In this document: piece by piece, positions 27,251-38,473 of the stretch
How positions within the stretch are numbered: position 1 is the stretch's first letter
How the letters are laid out: each line of letters starts with the position of its first letter
Assembly: GCA_900465915.1 (NCBI GenBank)
Contig: UBKJ01000015.1
Coordinates: 1-64,000 of the forward strand
Length of the DNA stretch: 64,000 bases
From: Hyphomicrobiales bacterium
Lineage (GTDB): Bacteria; Pseudomonadota; Alphaproteobacteria; Rhizobiales; Rhizobiaceae
Direction of reading: 5' to 3'
Program-made: the position numbers and the translations under genes
Notes under the pieces: generated by a model
Database searches by the model: none
The model's input: only the letters and a program-made list of their open reading frames with translations
Told to the model about the DNA's origin: nothing

Positions 27251-28462
27251 ATGAACGATTTGTGCGATTCCGCCCTCGCGGCGGAAGGGGTTTCTGCGTC
27301 CGCGAAAAAGCCTCGCGCCATCCCGCTGGTGGTCTATTGCCTGAGCCTCGGCATCTTCGCGCTCACCACCTCCGAGCTGATGATTTCCGGCATGTTGCCG
27401 TCGCTGCAACAGGCCTTCGGACGCTCCATTTCCGATATCGGCGATCTGATTTCGCTCTATGCGCTCGGCATGATGGCCGGCGGGCCGCTGGTGACGCTGG
27501 CCTTTCTGGCGCTGAAGGTGGACAACAAGCGCGGCCTTCTGATCCTGCTGGTCTTCTATGCGGCGGCGCAGGCCGTGGCCGCCTCCACCAGCAATTTCCA
27601 TGTGCTTCTGGCCGCGCGTCTTCTCACCGGCATGGCGGCGGCGGGGGCTTTCGGCCTGATGCTGGCCATTTCCGCGCAGCTCGTCGCGCCCGACCTGCGC
27701 GGCCGCGCCGCGTCGCTGGTCTTCGGCGGGCTGATGATGTGTACGGTGATCGGCGTGCCGGTCGCCACCGCCGTCGACAACGCTTACGGCTGGCGCGCCA
27801 GTTTCTGGGCCATCGTGGTGCTGGTCCTGTTCTGCGCGCTGGTCATCGCGCTCAGGATCGAGCAGTCGCCCGACGCGCCGCAGGCCGACCTGCGCACGGA
27901 ACTCGATGAAATGCGCAAGCCGAAGCTCTGGGCCGCCTACGCCACCAGCGCGCTGGTGATCGGCTCGGCCTTCGCCATGTACGGCTATTTCTATCCCATC
28001 GTCACAGGCCTGTCCGGCTTTGCGCCGTCGCAGGTGCCGCTGCTGCTCTCCGTCTACGGCGCGGGCAATATCGCCGGCAATTACGTGATCGGCCGCTTCG
28101 CCGACCGCCACGCCATCGCGACCATTTTCGCCGGCATCGTCGTGATGATCGCCGCCATGCTGGTCTTCGCGCTTTTCGGCGAGTGGCGGCCGGCCTCGGT
28201 GCTCGCCATCGTCATGATCGGCCTCACCGGCATCGCGCTCAACCCGGCGCTGGTCGCCCGCGTCATGCGCCTCGCCCATCCCGGCGCGCTGGTCAACGCC
28301 ATGCACGCCTCGGTGGTCAATATTGGCCTCGCCGCCGGCCCATGGCTGGGCGGGGCCGCGCTCGACGCCGGCTACGGCCTGCATGCGCCGCTCTGGGTCG
28401 GTTTCGCCATGAGCGTCGGCGCTTTGCTGACGCTCGCGCCGCGCGCCATGCGCCGGTTCTGA
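27251..28462 (+). CDS. MFS transporter, DHA1 (AraJ/sugar-efflux-like) family
   Basis: 403 residues with about 12 hydrophobic segments. The segment SLGIFALTTSELMISGMLPS is typical of the DHA1 group (AraJ, SotB, PbuE), and RLLTGMAAAGAFGLML is the motif-C-like exporter region. An inner-membrane proton-driven exporter is likely; the substrate is unknown. It is controlled by the divergent TetR-type gene, judging from the operator overlapping its promoter. A hairpin follows. Confidence 0.88.
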   Translation: MNDLCDSALAAEGVSASAKKPRAIPLVVYCLSLGIFALTTSELMISGMLPSLQQAFGRSISDIGDLISLYALGMMAGGPLVTLAFLALKVDNKRGLLILLVFYAAAQAVAASTSNFHVLLAARLLTGMAAAGAFGLMLAISAQLVAPDLRGRAASLVFGGLMMCTVIGVPVATAVDNAYGWRASFWAIVVLVLFCALVIALRIEQSPDAPQADLRTELDEMRKPKLWAAYATSALVIGSAFAMYGYFYPIVTGLSGFAPSQVPLLLSVYGAGNIAGNYVIGRFADRHAIATIFAGIVVMIAAMLVFALFGEWRPASVLAIVMIGLTGIALNPALVARVMRLAHPGALVNAMHASVVNIGLAAGPWLGGAALDAGYGLHAPLWVGFAMSVGALLTLAPRAMRRF

Positions 28463-28463
28463 A

Positions 28464-28496
28464 CGAAAAAGGGGAGCCGGAAAGCTCCCCCTTTGT
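28464..28496. terminator. Terminator between MFS and aldo/keto reductase genes
   Basis: GGGGAGC (28471-28477) pairs with GCTCCCC (28484-28490), A run left, CTTTGTCTT right. The minus-strand side has the better T tract, so it serves mainly the aldo/keto reductase. Confidence 0.8.
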
Positions 28497-28497
28497 C

Positions 28498-29481
<984 letters not shown>

Positions 29482-29514
29482 ATCGAATTCCTTTCGTGAT
29501 TGGACCGGAGTATT

Positions 29515-29608
29515 TCCAGCGAAAGCGCGAAGCGGTTTCGCGTGGGATAATGCGTAAAAACAAAAAGATGGAGCGGTTCGCCGACTCCGTGAAAACATGA
29601 ACCGCTTT
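29515..29608. repeat. Dispersed-repeat-like palindromic element in the AKR/LysR spacer
   Basis: The 202-bp spacer contains CGCGAA-GCGGT-TTCGCG (29526-29542), then an A-rich stretch with ATGCGTAAAAACAAA, then AGCGGTTC (29572-29579) pairing with GAACCGCT (29599-29606) over 19 nt. This layout closely resembles a family of short dispersed intergenic elements I recall from many Rhizobiales genomes. It could also act as operator DNA for the LysR protein. Confidence 0.5.
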
Positions 29609-29683
29609 GAACGGACAATAGATTCCTGCGCGTCGTTCGATAATACGGATTTATTTTCATATGCTGTTCTATAAATTGGTACA

Positions 29684-30574
29684 ATGAATCGCAGCCAACT
29701 GTCCCAACTCGCCGTTCTCGCCGCCGTCGCCGCGCATGGAAGCTTCCGCGCCGCCGCGAAGGAACTGGCCGTCGCGCCCTCCGCCGTCAGCCATGCGGTG
29801 GCGGCGCTGGAGGAAAGCCTCGGCGTGCGGCTTCTCGCCCGCACCACGCGCTCCGTCGCGCCGACCGAGGCCGGCCGCCGGCTGCTTGAACGCCTCGCGC
29901 CGGCGCTGGAGGAGATCGATCAGGCGCTGGGTGCAGCAGTAGAGGCGAAGGATCGCCCGGCGGGAACCTTGCGCATTTCCGCGCCGCTCATCGCCGCGCA
30001 AGTAGCGCTCGCGCCGCGCCTCGGCGAGTTCGCCCGCCTCTATCCCGACGTCACGCTCGACTTGCGCATCGAAAACGGCTTCACCGACATCGTTACGGCC
30101 GGCTTCGACGCCGGCGTGCGGCTGGGCGAGAATCTGGAGGCCGACATGATCGCCGTGCGGCTGGGCGCGGAGCTGCGCGCCGCCATCGTCGCCGCGCCCG
30201 CCTATCTCGAAACCCGTCCCGCGCCGCTCCACCCGCGCGACCTGACGCGGCATCGCTGCCTGCGCCAGCGTTTTCCGGGCGGCCGCATCTATCGCTGGGA
30301 GTTCGAGAAGGACGGCCAGCCGCTGGAGGTCGGCGTCGAGGGCCCGCTGATCGTCAATGACGACCGCGTGCTTCTGGAGGCGGCGCTCGACGGGGCGGGG
30401 CTCGCCTGGCTGATGGAGGATTTCGTCCGCGATCATCTCGCCGCGGGTCGGCTCGTGCGCGTGCTGGAGGACTGGTGCCCGCCCTTCGCCGGGCTGCATC
30501 TTTATTATCCGAGCCGCCGCCAGATGCGCCCGGCGCTGCGCGCCTTCGTCGATTTCTTCCGCCGCGCGGCGTGA
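29684..30574 (+). CDS. LysR-family transcriptional regulator
   Basis: 296 residues. The N-terminal winged helix is [20 protein letters not shown] then [20 protein letters not shown]; a periplasmic-binding-like effector domain spans residues ~90-290. The HTH resembles the CrgA/DsdC-like group (PF00126) often controlling nearby reductases. It is divergent from the aldo/keto reductase and 74 bp upstream of a Gfo/Idh/MocA gene, both plausible targets (inference). Confidence 0.92.
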   Translation: MNRSQLSQLAVLAAVAAHGSFRAAAKELAVAPSAVSHAVAALEESLGVRLLARTTRSVAPTEAGRRLLERLAPALEEIDQALGAAVEAKDRPAGTLRISAPLIAAQVALAPRLGEFARLYPDVTLDLRIENGFTDIVTAGFDAGVRLGENLEADMIAVRLGAELRAAIVAAPAYLETRPAPLHPRDLTRHRCLRQRFPGGRIYRWEFEKDGQPLEVGVEGPLIVNDDRVLLEAALDGAGLAWLMEDFVRDHLAAGRLVRVLEDWCPPFAGLHLYYPSRRQMRPALRAFVDFFRRAA

Positions 30575-30648
30575 GGCGGCGTTTTCGCTTTCGTCCCGCG
30601 CGCAATCGTGGCATCGATGACGGCCTGAACGGGAATGGAGGAAAAAGC

Positions 30649-31635
30649 ATGTTCCGCTGGGGTGTTCTGTCCACCGCGAAGATCGGCGTCACGCAGGTCG
30701 TTCCGGCGCTGTGCGCGTCCGAAAACGGCGTCGTCCACGCCGTCGCCAGCCGCGACGCGGCCAAGGCCCGCGCCGTCGCCGACCGCTTCGGCGCGCCGCT
30801 CGCCTTCGGCTCCTACGAGGACCTGCTGGCGAGCGACGAGGTGGACGGCGTCTATATCCCGCTGCCCACCGCCCAGCATGTCGAATGGACGCTGAAGGCG
30901 GCCGAGGCCGGCAAGCATGTGCTGTGCGAGAAACCCATCGCGCTCAAGGCCGGCGACATCGACCAGCTCATCGCCGCCCGCGAGCGGCACGGCGTGACGA
31001 TCGCCGAGGCCTTCATGGTCTATCACCACCCGCAATGGATCAAGCTCGGCGAACTGATCGCGGAAGGGGCCATCGGGACGCTGCGCCACGTGCAGGGCGT
31101 CTTCTCCTATTTCAACACCGACCCCGCCAATATGCGCAACCAGCCGGCGCTGGGCGGCGGCGCGCTGCCGGATATCGGCGTCTACCCCACCGTCGCGACG
31201 CGCATGGTCACCGGCAAGGAGCCGCTGTCGGTGCAGGCCACGGTCGAGTTCGATCCCAAATTCGGCACCGACCGCTACGCCAGCGTCTCGGCGCGCTTCG
31301 ACGGTTTCGACCTCACCTTCTACGTCGCCACCCAGCTCGCCGGCCGCCAGCACATGGCGTTCCACGGGGACAAGGGTTTTATTGAAGTCCATGCGCCCTT
31401 CAACACCGGCAAATACGGCCATGGCCGCCTGACCCTGCACGACGCCGGCCACACGCGGGCCACGGAATGGTCGTTCGGCGACGCCGACCAATACCGGCTC
31501 CAGGCGGAGGCCTTCGTGCGCGCCGCGCGCGGCGAGAAGGCGCGGCTGTTCCCGCTCGAAAGCTCGAAGGCCAACCAGGCCGTCATCGACGCCATCTACC
31601 GGGCGGGGAAAAGCGGACGGCCGGCAAGCGTCTGA
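30649..31635 (+). CDS. Gfo/Idh/MocA-family NAD(P)-dependent oxidoreductase
   Basis: 328 residues. N-terminal Rossmann fold (FRWGVLSTAKIGVTQVVPA; the G-x-A-x-I-G-type glycine motif is STAKIG) and the catalytic EKPIALKAGDID (Lys), then HHPQW. C-terminal dimer/substrate domain. Family members oxidise sugars, inositols or diols such as xylose; the substrate here cannot be told. ATG 30649 has a strong SD (GGAGG 7 nt upstream); the longer open frame overlaps lysR and is rejected. Confidence 0.9.
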   Translation: MFRWGVLSTAKIGVTQVVPALCASENGVVHAVASRDAAKARAVADRFGAPLAFGSYEDLLASDEVDGVYIPLPTAQHVEWTLKAAEAGKHVLCEKPIALKAGDIDQLIAARERHGVTIAEAFMVYHHPQWIKLGELIAEGAIGTLRHVQGVFSYFNTDPANMRNQPALGGGALPDIGVYPTVATRMVTGKEPLSVQATVEFDPKFGTDRYASVSARFDGFDLTFYVATQLAGRQHMAFHGDKGFIEVHAPFNTGKYGHGRLTLHDAGHTRATEWSFGDADQYRLQAEAFVRAARGEKARLFPLESSKANQAVIDAIYRAGKSGRPASV

Positions 31636-31685
31636 GCCCCGTGGGCGACGCCGGGGAGGATTCTTGCTTTCCGGCGCGCTTGTGA

Positions 31686-31715
31686 CTTGCAGTGAAAAAC
31701 CGGCTTTCTTATATA
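31686..31715 (+). promoter_or_regulatory. RpoH (heat-shock)-type promoter of dnaK
   Basis: CTTG at 31686-31689, 18-bp gap, CTTATATA at 31708-31715, matching the alphaproteobacterial sigma-32 pattern (CTTG ... CYTATNT). It leaves a leader of roughly 115 nt. In the leader, AACCGC pairs with GCGGTT and an inner CGGGA with TCCCG (about 31781-31819), a possible folded element near the start. Confidence 0.6.
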
Positions 31716-31836
31716 CGCGACGGAACGCGGCTTTGCGGCAGGAAGAACGGTCGGAAAAGCAACGTGAACAACTCGTAGGAACCGCCTTCGGGAACGCTCA
31801 GGTGAGGTCCCGGCGGTTTGCTGGATGGAGAGACAT

Positions 31837-33747
<1,911 letters not shown>

Positions 33748-33765
33748 TTTTTCGCTGCTGAACGC

Positions 33766-33796
33766 AAAAGCCCGGTGGTCACACCGGGCTTTTAGC
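33766..33796 (+). terminator. Rho-independent terminator between dnaK and dnaJ
   Basis: 12-bp stem AAAAGCCCGGTG / CACCGGGCTTTT with a 4-nt loop and T run. A second small hairpin (GACTCC/GGAGTC, 33821-33837) lies between it and dnaJ. Read-through or a separate promoter must feed dnaJ. Confidence 0.9.
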
Positions 33797-33864
33797 GATT
33801 TCAGAACGACGACTATTATCGACTCCGGTTGGGAGTCCGGTCCAGCCGCCGGGGTAACGGACGA

Positions 33865-34995
33865 ATGAAGATCGACTACTACGAAGCATTGGGCGTCACC
33901 AGAACCGCCGACGACAAGACGCTGAAGACGGCGTTCCGCAAGCTCGCCATGCAATATCACCCGGACCGCAATCCGGACGATCCGGAGGCCGAGCGCAAGT
34001 TCAAGGAAATCGGCGAGGCCTACGAGACGCTGAAGGACCCGCAGAAGCGCGCGGCCTATGACCGTTTCGGCCACGCCGCCTTCGAGAACGGTGGCATGGG
34101 CAACGGCTTCGGCGGCGGTTTCGGCGCCGGCGGCTTCGCCGACATCTTCGAGGACATCTTTGGCGAGATGATGGGCGGCGGACGCCGCCGCGGCGGCGGC
34201 GGGCGCGAGCGCGGCGCCGATCTGCGCTACAATATGGAAGTCACGCTGGAGGAAGCCTATGCCGGCAAGACGGCGCAAATCCGCGTGCCGACCTCCATCA
34301 CCTGCGACGAATGCTCGGGCTCGGGCGCCAAGCCCGGCACCCAGCCGGTCACCTGCACCATGTGCTCCGGCACCGGCCGCGTGCGCGCCGCGCAGGGCTT
34401 CTTCTCGGTCGAGCGCACTTGCCCGACCTGCAACGGCCGCGGCCAGATCGTCAAGGACCCCTGCGGCAAGTGCCACGGCCAGGGCCGGGTGACGCAGGAG
34501 CGCTCGCTTTCGGTCAACATCCCGGCCGGCATCGAGGACGGCACCCGCATCCGCCTGGCCGGCGAGGGCGAGGCCGGCGCGCGCGGCGGCCCGGCGGGCG
34601 ATCTCTACATCTTCCTCTCGGTCAAGCCGCACGAGATTTTCCAGCGCGACGGGGCCGACCTCTATTGCAAGGCGCCGATCTCCATGACCATGGCGGCGCT
34701 GGGCGGCCAGTTCGAGGTGTCGACGCTCGACGGCGCCAAGACCATGGTCAAGGTGCCGGAAGGCACCCAGAACGGCAAGCAGTTCCGCGTCAAGGGCAAG
34801 GGCATGCCGGTGCTGCGCCAGCCCGCGGTGGGCGACCTCTATATCCAGATCGACATCGAGACGCCGCAGAACCTTTCTCGCCGCCAGCGCGAATTGCTGG
34901 AGGAGTTCGAAAAACTTTCCTCGCAGGAGAACAGCCCCAAATCGGCGGGCTTCTTCTCGCGCATGAAGGAGTTTTTCGAGGGCATTGGCGACTAG
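33865..34995 (+). CDS. dnaJ: Chaperone protein DnaJ (Hsp40)
   Basis: 376 residues, type I. J domain with HPD ([12 protein letters not shown]), a Gly/Phe-rich linker, four zinc-binding repeats ([32 protein letters not shown]), and C-terminal substrate-binding barrels. ATG 33865 was chosen because [10 protein letters not shown] is the conserved N-terminus. It stimulates the DnaK ATPase and delivers unfolded clients. Confidence 0.99.
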   Translation: MKIDYYEALGVTRTADDKTLKTAFRKLAMQYHPDRNPDDPEAERKFKEIGEAYETLKDPQKRAAYDRFGHAAFENGGMGNGFGGGFGAGGFADIFEDIFGEMMGGGRRRGGGGRERGADLRYNMEVTLEEAYAGKTAQIRVPTSITCDECSGSGAKPGTQPVTCTMCSGTGRVRAAQGFFSVERTCPTCNGRGQIVKDPCGKCHGQGRVTQERSLSVNIPAGIEDGTRIRLAGEGEAGARGGPAGDLYIFLSVKPHEIFQRDGADLYCKAPISMTMAALGGQFEVSTLDGAKTMVKVPEGTQNGKQFRVKGKGMPVLRQPAVGDLYIQIDIETPQNLSRRQRELLEEFEKLSSQENSPKSAGFFSRMKEFFEGIGD

Positions 34996-35017
34996 AACAG
35001 GGCATTTGTTTGTGACC

Positions 35018-35056
35018 GAAGGCCGCGGCGGCGACATGCCCCGCGGCCTTCGTCGT
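35018..35056 (+). terminator. Terminator-like hairpin after dnaJ
   Basis: GAAGGCCGCGG (35018-35028) pairs perfectly with CCGCGGCCTTC (35041-35051); the T tract that follows is weak. Confidence 0.55.
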
Positions 35057-35126
35057 TCCGGGCCTCTCTTTTCTCCAGAAAGGGCGATTGGTCCGCCGGA
35101 CGGGATGCTCGCCGGGAAATCTCCCG

Positions 35127-35226
35127 TTTCCGAAAACGGATAAAAGATATTCTCCGGTTTTTCGTCGCTCTCGCCTTGGATATGAAGGCGAGCTTTGCGA
35201 AATCCGTCCCGCTTTTCCGAAAACGG
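35127..35226 (+). repeat. Pair of 13-bp direct repeats upstream of pmtA
   Basis: TTTCCGAAAACGG occurs at 35127-35139 and 35214-35226, 87 bp apart (about eight helical turns). Each copy is itself a near-palindrome around TCCGAAAA. Candidate binding sites for an unknown regulator. Confidence 0.45.
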
Positions 35227-35300
35227 CCTTATTCCCGCCTTGCTATGCGTCTCCAAGGCGGCATACACTTCCGCAAGCGATGACGATGGGAGCTTCGAGC

Positions 35301-35900
35301 ATGGCAGGGTTGCTCGGCCGTAAACTGGCCGCGAAATTCGACGAGGAAATCCGTTTCTTCAAGGGCTGGATCGACGGGCCCAAGGCCGTCGGGGCCATCC
35401 TGCCGACAAGCGCCGTCACGGCGCGGCGCATGGCCAGCGTCATCGACCCGCATTCCGGCCTGCCGGTGCTGGAGCTGGGGCCGGGCACGGGCGTCATCAC
35501 CAAGGCGATCCTCAAGCACGGGGTGAAGCCGGCCGACCTTTATTCGATCGAATATTCGCACGATTTCGCCGCGCATCTGCGCAAGAGCTTTCCCGAGGTC
35601 AACATCATCGAGGGCGACGCCTTCAATCTCGACGAGACCCTGGGCGAGCGTCGCGCCATGGTCTTCGACAGCGTCGTCTCCGCCGTGCCGCTCTTGAACT
35701 TCCCCATGCCGCGCCGCGTGCAGATCGTCGAGGACGCGCTGAGCCGCATTCCGCGCGGCCGTCCCTTCATGCAGATCACCTACGGCCCGCTGCCGCCGGT
35801 GCCCGGCGGACGCGGCGATTTCACCGTGCAGCATTACGATTTTGTGATGCGCAACGTGCCGCCGGCGCAGCTCTGGGTCTATCGCCGTCCGCTCGCCTGA
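35301..35900 (+). CDS. pmtA: Phosphatidylethanolamine N-methyltransferase (Rhodobacter/Sinorhizobium PmtA type)
   Basis: SAM-dependent enzyme methylating PE towards phosphatidylcholine at the inner membrane face. 199 residues from ATG 35301 (SD GGGAG 8 nt upstream), equal to known PmtA size; ATGs at 35280 and 35286 lack an SD. Motifs: FDEEIRFFKGWIDGPKAVGA, SAM motif I VLELGPGTGVITKAIL, IEYSHDFAAHLRKSFP and VSAVPLLNFPM. It directly follows dnaJ, the order known in Sinorhizobium and Brucella. Confidence 0.9.
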   Translation: MAGLLGRKLAAKFDEEIRFFKGWIDGPKAVGAILPTSAVTARRMASVIDPHSGLPVLELGPGTGVITKAILKHGVKPADLYSIEYSHDFAAHLRKSFPEVNIIEGDAFNLDETLGERRAMVFDSVVSAVPLLNFPMPRRVQIVEDALSRIPRGRPFMQITYGPLPPVPGGRGDFTVQHYDFVMRNVPPAQLWVYRRPLA

Positions 35901-35921
35901 CATCCTTCCCCGGGAGTATCC

Positions 35922-36491
35922 ATGACCGCTCGCATCCTCGTCTTCGCCGGTTCGATCCGCACCGGCGCGTTCAGCGGCCATATGGCCGACGCCGCCGAAA
36001 AGGAGTTGCGCGCGCAAGGCGCGGAGGTCACGCGCATTACGCTGGCCGATTATCCGCTGCCGATCATGGACCAGGACCTGGAGGCCGCGCATGGCGTGCC
36101 GGAGAACGCCATGAAGCTCGGCCGCGTCTTCGCCGCCCATGACGGGCTGATGATCTGCTCGCCGGAATATAACGCCTCGATCCCGCCGCTGTTGAAAAAC
36201 ACTATCGACTGGGTCAGCCGCATCGCAAAGGACGGCGACAAGCCGTTCAAGCCCTATGCCGGGCTGACGGTTGGGCTCTGCTCCACCTCCGACGGCGTCT
36301 TCGCCGGCATGCGCGGGCTTTATCACCTGCGCGCCGTGCTGATGAATGTCGGCGTGCAGATCGTCACCGAGCAATGCTCGGTCGGCCACGCCTCCGCCGC
36401 CTTCAACGCCGACGCGACGCTGAAGGAGGAGCGCAGCGCCAAGATGTTGACGGCGCTCTGCCGCAGCCTGATCGCTCGCGCCGCCCGCTGA
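35922..36491 (+). CDS. NADPH-dependent FMN reductase family protein
   Basis: 189 residues, flavodoxin-like. [15 protein letters not shown] binds FMN phosphate; [23 protein letters not shown] is the signature of NADPH-dependent FMN/quinone/azo reductases (PF03358). Probable cytosolic quinone or flavin reductase in redox defence. Its start lies 21 nt after pmtA, SD GGGAG, so it is likely co-transcribed. Confidence 0.9.
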   Translation: MTARILVFAGSIRTGAFSGHMADAAEKELRAQGAEVTRITLADYPLPIMDQDLEAAHGVPENAMKLGRVFAAHDGLMICSPEYNASIPPLLKNTIDWVSRIAKDGDKPFKPYAGLTVGLCSTSDGVFAGMRGLYHLRAVLMNVGVQIVTEQCSVGHASAAFNADATLKEERSAKMLTALCRSLIARAAR

Positions 36492-36564
36492 TTTTCCGCC
36501 GCCGAAACCCTTTCGCGCCGCCGCGGCTTGTGCCAAGAGTGGAGAAACCGCAGCGGAGATTTTC

Positions 36565-37278
36565 ATGACGACGACCGAATTGCGCGATGAAGCGTCCAGG
36601 CGCCTGATCGTGGGCCTCGACGTGCCGACCGTGGCCGAGGCCGAAAAGGTGGTGGAGGAGCTGGGCGACGCCGTCTCCTTCTATAAGATCGGCTATCAGC
36701 TCGTTTTCGCCGGCGGCCTCGCCTTCGCCGCCCGTCTGGTCGCGGCGCGCAAAAAAGTCTTCCTCGACATGAAGCTGCTCGACATCGACAACACCATCGC
36801 CAAGGGCGTGGAGAACATCGCCAGAATGGGCGTCTCCATGCTGACGCTGCACGCCTATCCCAAGGCGATGCGCGCGGCGGTCGAGGCGGCGAAGGGCTCG
36901 GAGCTCTGCCTTCTCGGCGTGACGGTGCTGACCTCGATGGACGCGGCGGACCTGAAGGAAGCCGGCTATTCCGACGATCCCGAAACGCTGGTGCTGAAGC
37001 GCGCGCGCCAGGCGCGCGAGGCCGGCATGGGCGGCGTGGTGGCCTCGGCGGCCGAGGCGGCGCATATCCGCCGCGCCATCGGCCCCGACATGGCCGTGGT
37101 CACGCCCGGCATCCGCCCGGCCGGCGCGGAGAAGGGCGACCAGAAGCGCGTCATGACGCCGGCCGACGCGCTGCGCGCCGGCGCGAGCCATCTCGTGGTG
37201 GCGCGCCCCATCGTCGGCGCGCCCGACCGCAAGGCGGCGGCGCTGGCCATCCTGGAAGAAATGAAGTCGGCTATTTAA
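36565..37278 (+). CDS. pyrF: Orotidine 5'-phosphate decarboxylase
   Basis: Last step of UMP synthesis. 237 residues, TIM barrel; catalytic Asp-Lys-Asp array in [17 protein letters not shown]-terminal phosphate site [10 protein letters not shown]...[15 protein letters not shown] 36565 follows GGAG. DUF1330 starts 12 nt after its stop with SD AAGGAGG, a rhizobial pairing. Confidence 0.98.
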   Translation: MTTTELRDEASRRLIVGLDVPTVAEAEKVVEELGDAVSFYKIGYQLVFAGGLAFAARLVAARKKVFLDMKLLDIDNTIAKGVENIARMGVSMLTLHAYPKAMRAAVEAAKGSELCLLGVTVLTSMDAADLKEAGYSDDPETLVLKRARQAREAGMGGVVASAAEAAHIRRAIGPDMAVVTPGIRPAGAEKGDQKRVMTPADALRAGASHLVVARPIVGAPDRKAAALAILEEMKSAI

Positions 37279-37290
37279 GGAGGAAAAAGA

Positions 37291-37578
37291 ATGACCAAGG
37301 CCTATTGGATCGCCCGCGTCGACGTGCGCGACCCCGAGCGCTACAAGGACTATGTCGCCGGCGCGAAAGTCGCCTTCGAGCGCTTCGGCGCCAAATTCAT
37401 CGCCCGCGGCGGCAAGGCCGAGGCGGTCGAGGGGCCGGGCCGGGCGCGCAACGTCATCATCGAATTCGAGACCATGCAGCACGCGCTCGACTGCTACAAT
37501 TCGCCGGAATATCAGGCGGCCGCCGCCATCCGCCAGACGGTGGCGGACGGCGAGATCGTCATCGTCGAAGGCATCTAA
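37291..37578 (+). CDS. DUF1330 domain-containing protein
   Basis: 95 residues, alpha/beta ferredoxin-like (dimeric alpha-beta barrel) fold: AYWIARVDVRDPERYKDYV, FIARGGKAEAVEGPG and YNSPEYQAAAAIR are the DUF1330 hallmarks. Function unknown; small cytosolic protein co-transcribed with pyrF. Its TAA overlaps the stop of the convergent SMP-30 gene by 4 nt, leaving no room for a terminator. Confidence 0.9.
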   Translation: MTKAYWIARVDVRDPERYKDYVAGAKVAFERFGAKFIARGGKAEAVEGPGRARNVIIEFETMQHALDCYNSPEYQAAAAIRQTVADGEIVIVEGI

Positions 37579-38450
37579 AGCCTGACGGGCGGATCGTGCC
37601 GCCCGGCCACGGCGAGGTCGAGCAGCATCACCTTGCCGGCATGCGGATCGGCGCGGCGCGCCGCCGCGTCCATGTCCTGATGGGCGCTGGTGACGACCAT
37701 CGCCGCCGCGTCCGGCCCGACGAAGGCCGGGCAGGAGGGCTGGCGCACCGGCAGGGCGACGGTGCGCACGAGCCGCCCCTGCGGCGAATAGGCGTGCAGC
37801 GCGCCGGCGCCCCAGCAGGCGTTCCACAAGATCCCTTCCGCATCCACAACCGAGCCGTCCATGCCGCCGTCTTCCGTGCGGTGGTGGAACACGCTGCGCT
37901 CCGAGGTCGGCAGGCCGGTCTCGGGATCGGTGTCCACCCGCCAGACGATGTTGCGGTCGGTGTCGGCGAAATAGGCCACGCGCCCGTCCGGCGAAAAGCA
38001 GATCGAATTGGTGATGGTCAGGCCGGTGAAGAGCCGCTTCGCCTGCCCCTCGCGATACCACCAGATCGAGCCCGCCTCCGCTTCGGCCTTCTTGCCCATG
38101 GTGCCGATCCAGAACGCGCCCGAGGGATGCACCCGCGCGTCGTTGGACCGGGTGACCGGATTGTCGGCCTCCAGCGGATGATGCGGCGTCAGCCGCCCGC
38201 TGGCGCGCTCGCGAACGAAAAGCCCGTGCTCGGTGGCGATCAATTGCCGCTCGCGGTCGATCACCGCCAGCGCGCTCGCCTTCATGCCCAGCGCATGCGC
38301 CTGGACGGCGCCGCCGGCCCATTCCTTCTCGAACAGCTTCTGGCCCAGAATGTCGAACCACCAGACATGGCCGGTGAGCGGATCGTAGCCCGGCCCTTCG
38401 CCCAGCTCGGCGATCTGCTCGTCGAAAAAGGTGACGTTGACGGCGGTCAT
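37575..38450 (-). CDS. SMP-30/gluconolactonase-family protein
   Basis: 291-residue six-bladed beta-propeller lactonase: GEGPGYDPLTGHVWWFDI (metal Glu), NDARVHPSGAFWIGTMG (Asn and Asp region), TNSICFSPDG, DGSVVDAEGILWNACWGAG (Asp metal ligand). It likely hydrolyses a sugar lactone, calcium- or zinc-dependent, in the cytosol; specific sugar unknown. It lies 23 nt after the LLM oxidoreductase and is probably in its operon. Confidence 0.88.
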   Translation of the reverse strand: MTAVNVTFFDEQIAELGEGPGYDPLTGHVWWFDILGQKLFEKEWAGGAVQAHALGMKASALAVIDRERQLIATEHGLFVRERASGRLTPHHPLEADNPVTRSNDARVHPSGAFWIGTMGKKAEAEAGSIWWYREGQAKRLFTGLTITNSICFSPDGRVAYFADTDRNIVWRVDTDPETGLPTSERSVFHHRTEDGGMDGSVVDAEGILWNACWGAGALHAYSPQGRLVRTVALPVRQPSCPAFVGPDAAAMVVTSAHQDMDAAARRADPHAGKVMLLDLAVAGRHDPPVRL

Positions 38451-38473
38451 GCTTTCCTCCCTGATGCGCCTTT

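Larger units (their letters stand above)
34996..35300 (+). other. dnaJ-pmtA spacer
   Basis: 305 bp without a convincing gene. It holds a terminator-like hairpin (35018-35051), a 13-bp direct repeat TTTCCGAAAACGG at 35127-35139 and 35214-35226, and an AT-richer stretch (35140-35170) that may carry the pmtA promoter. Confidence 0.7.
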
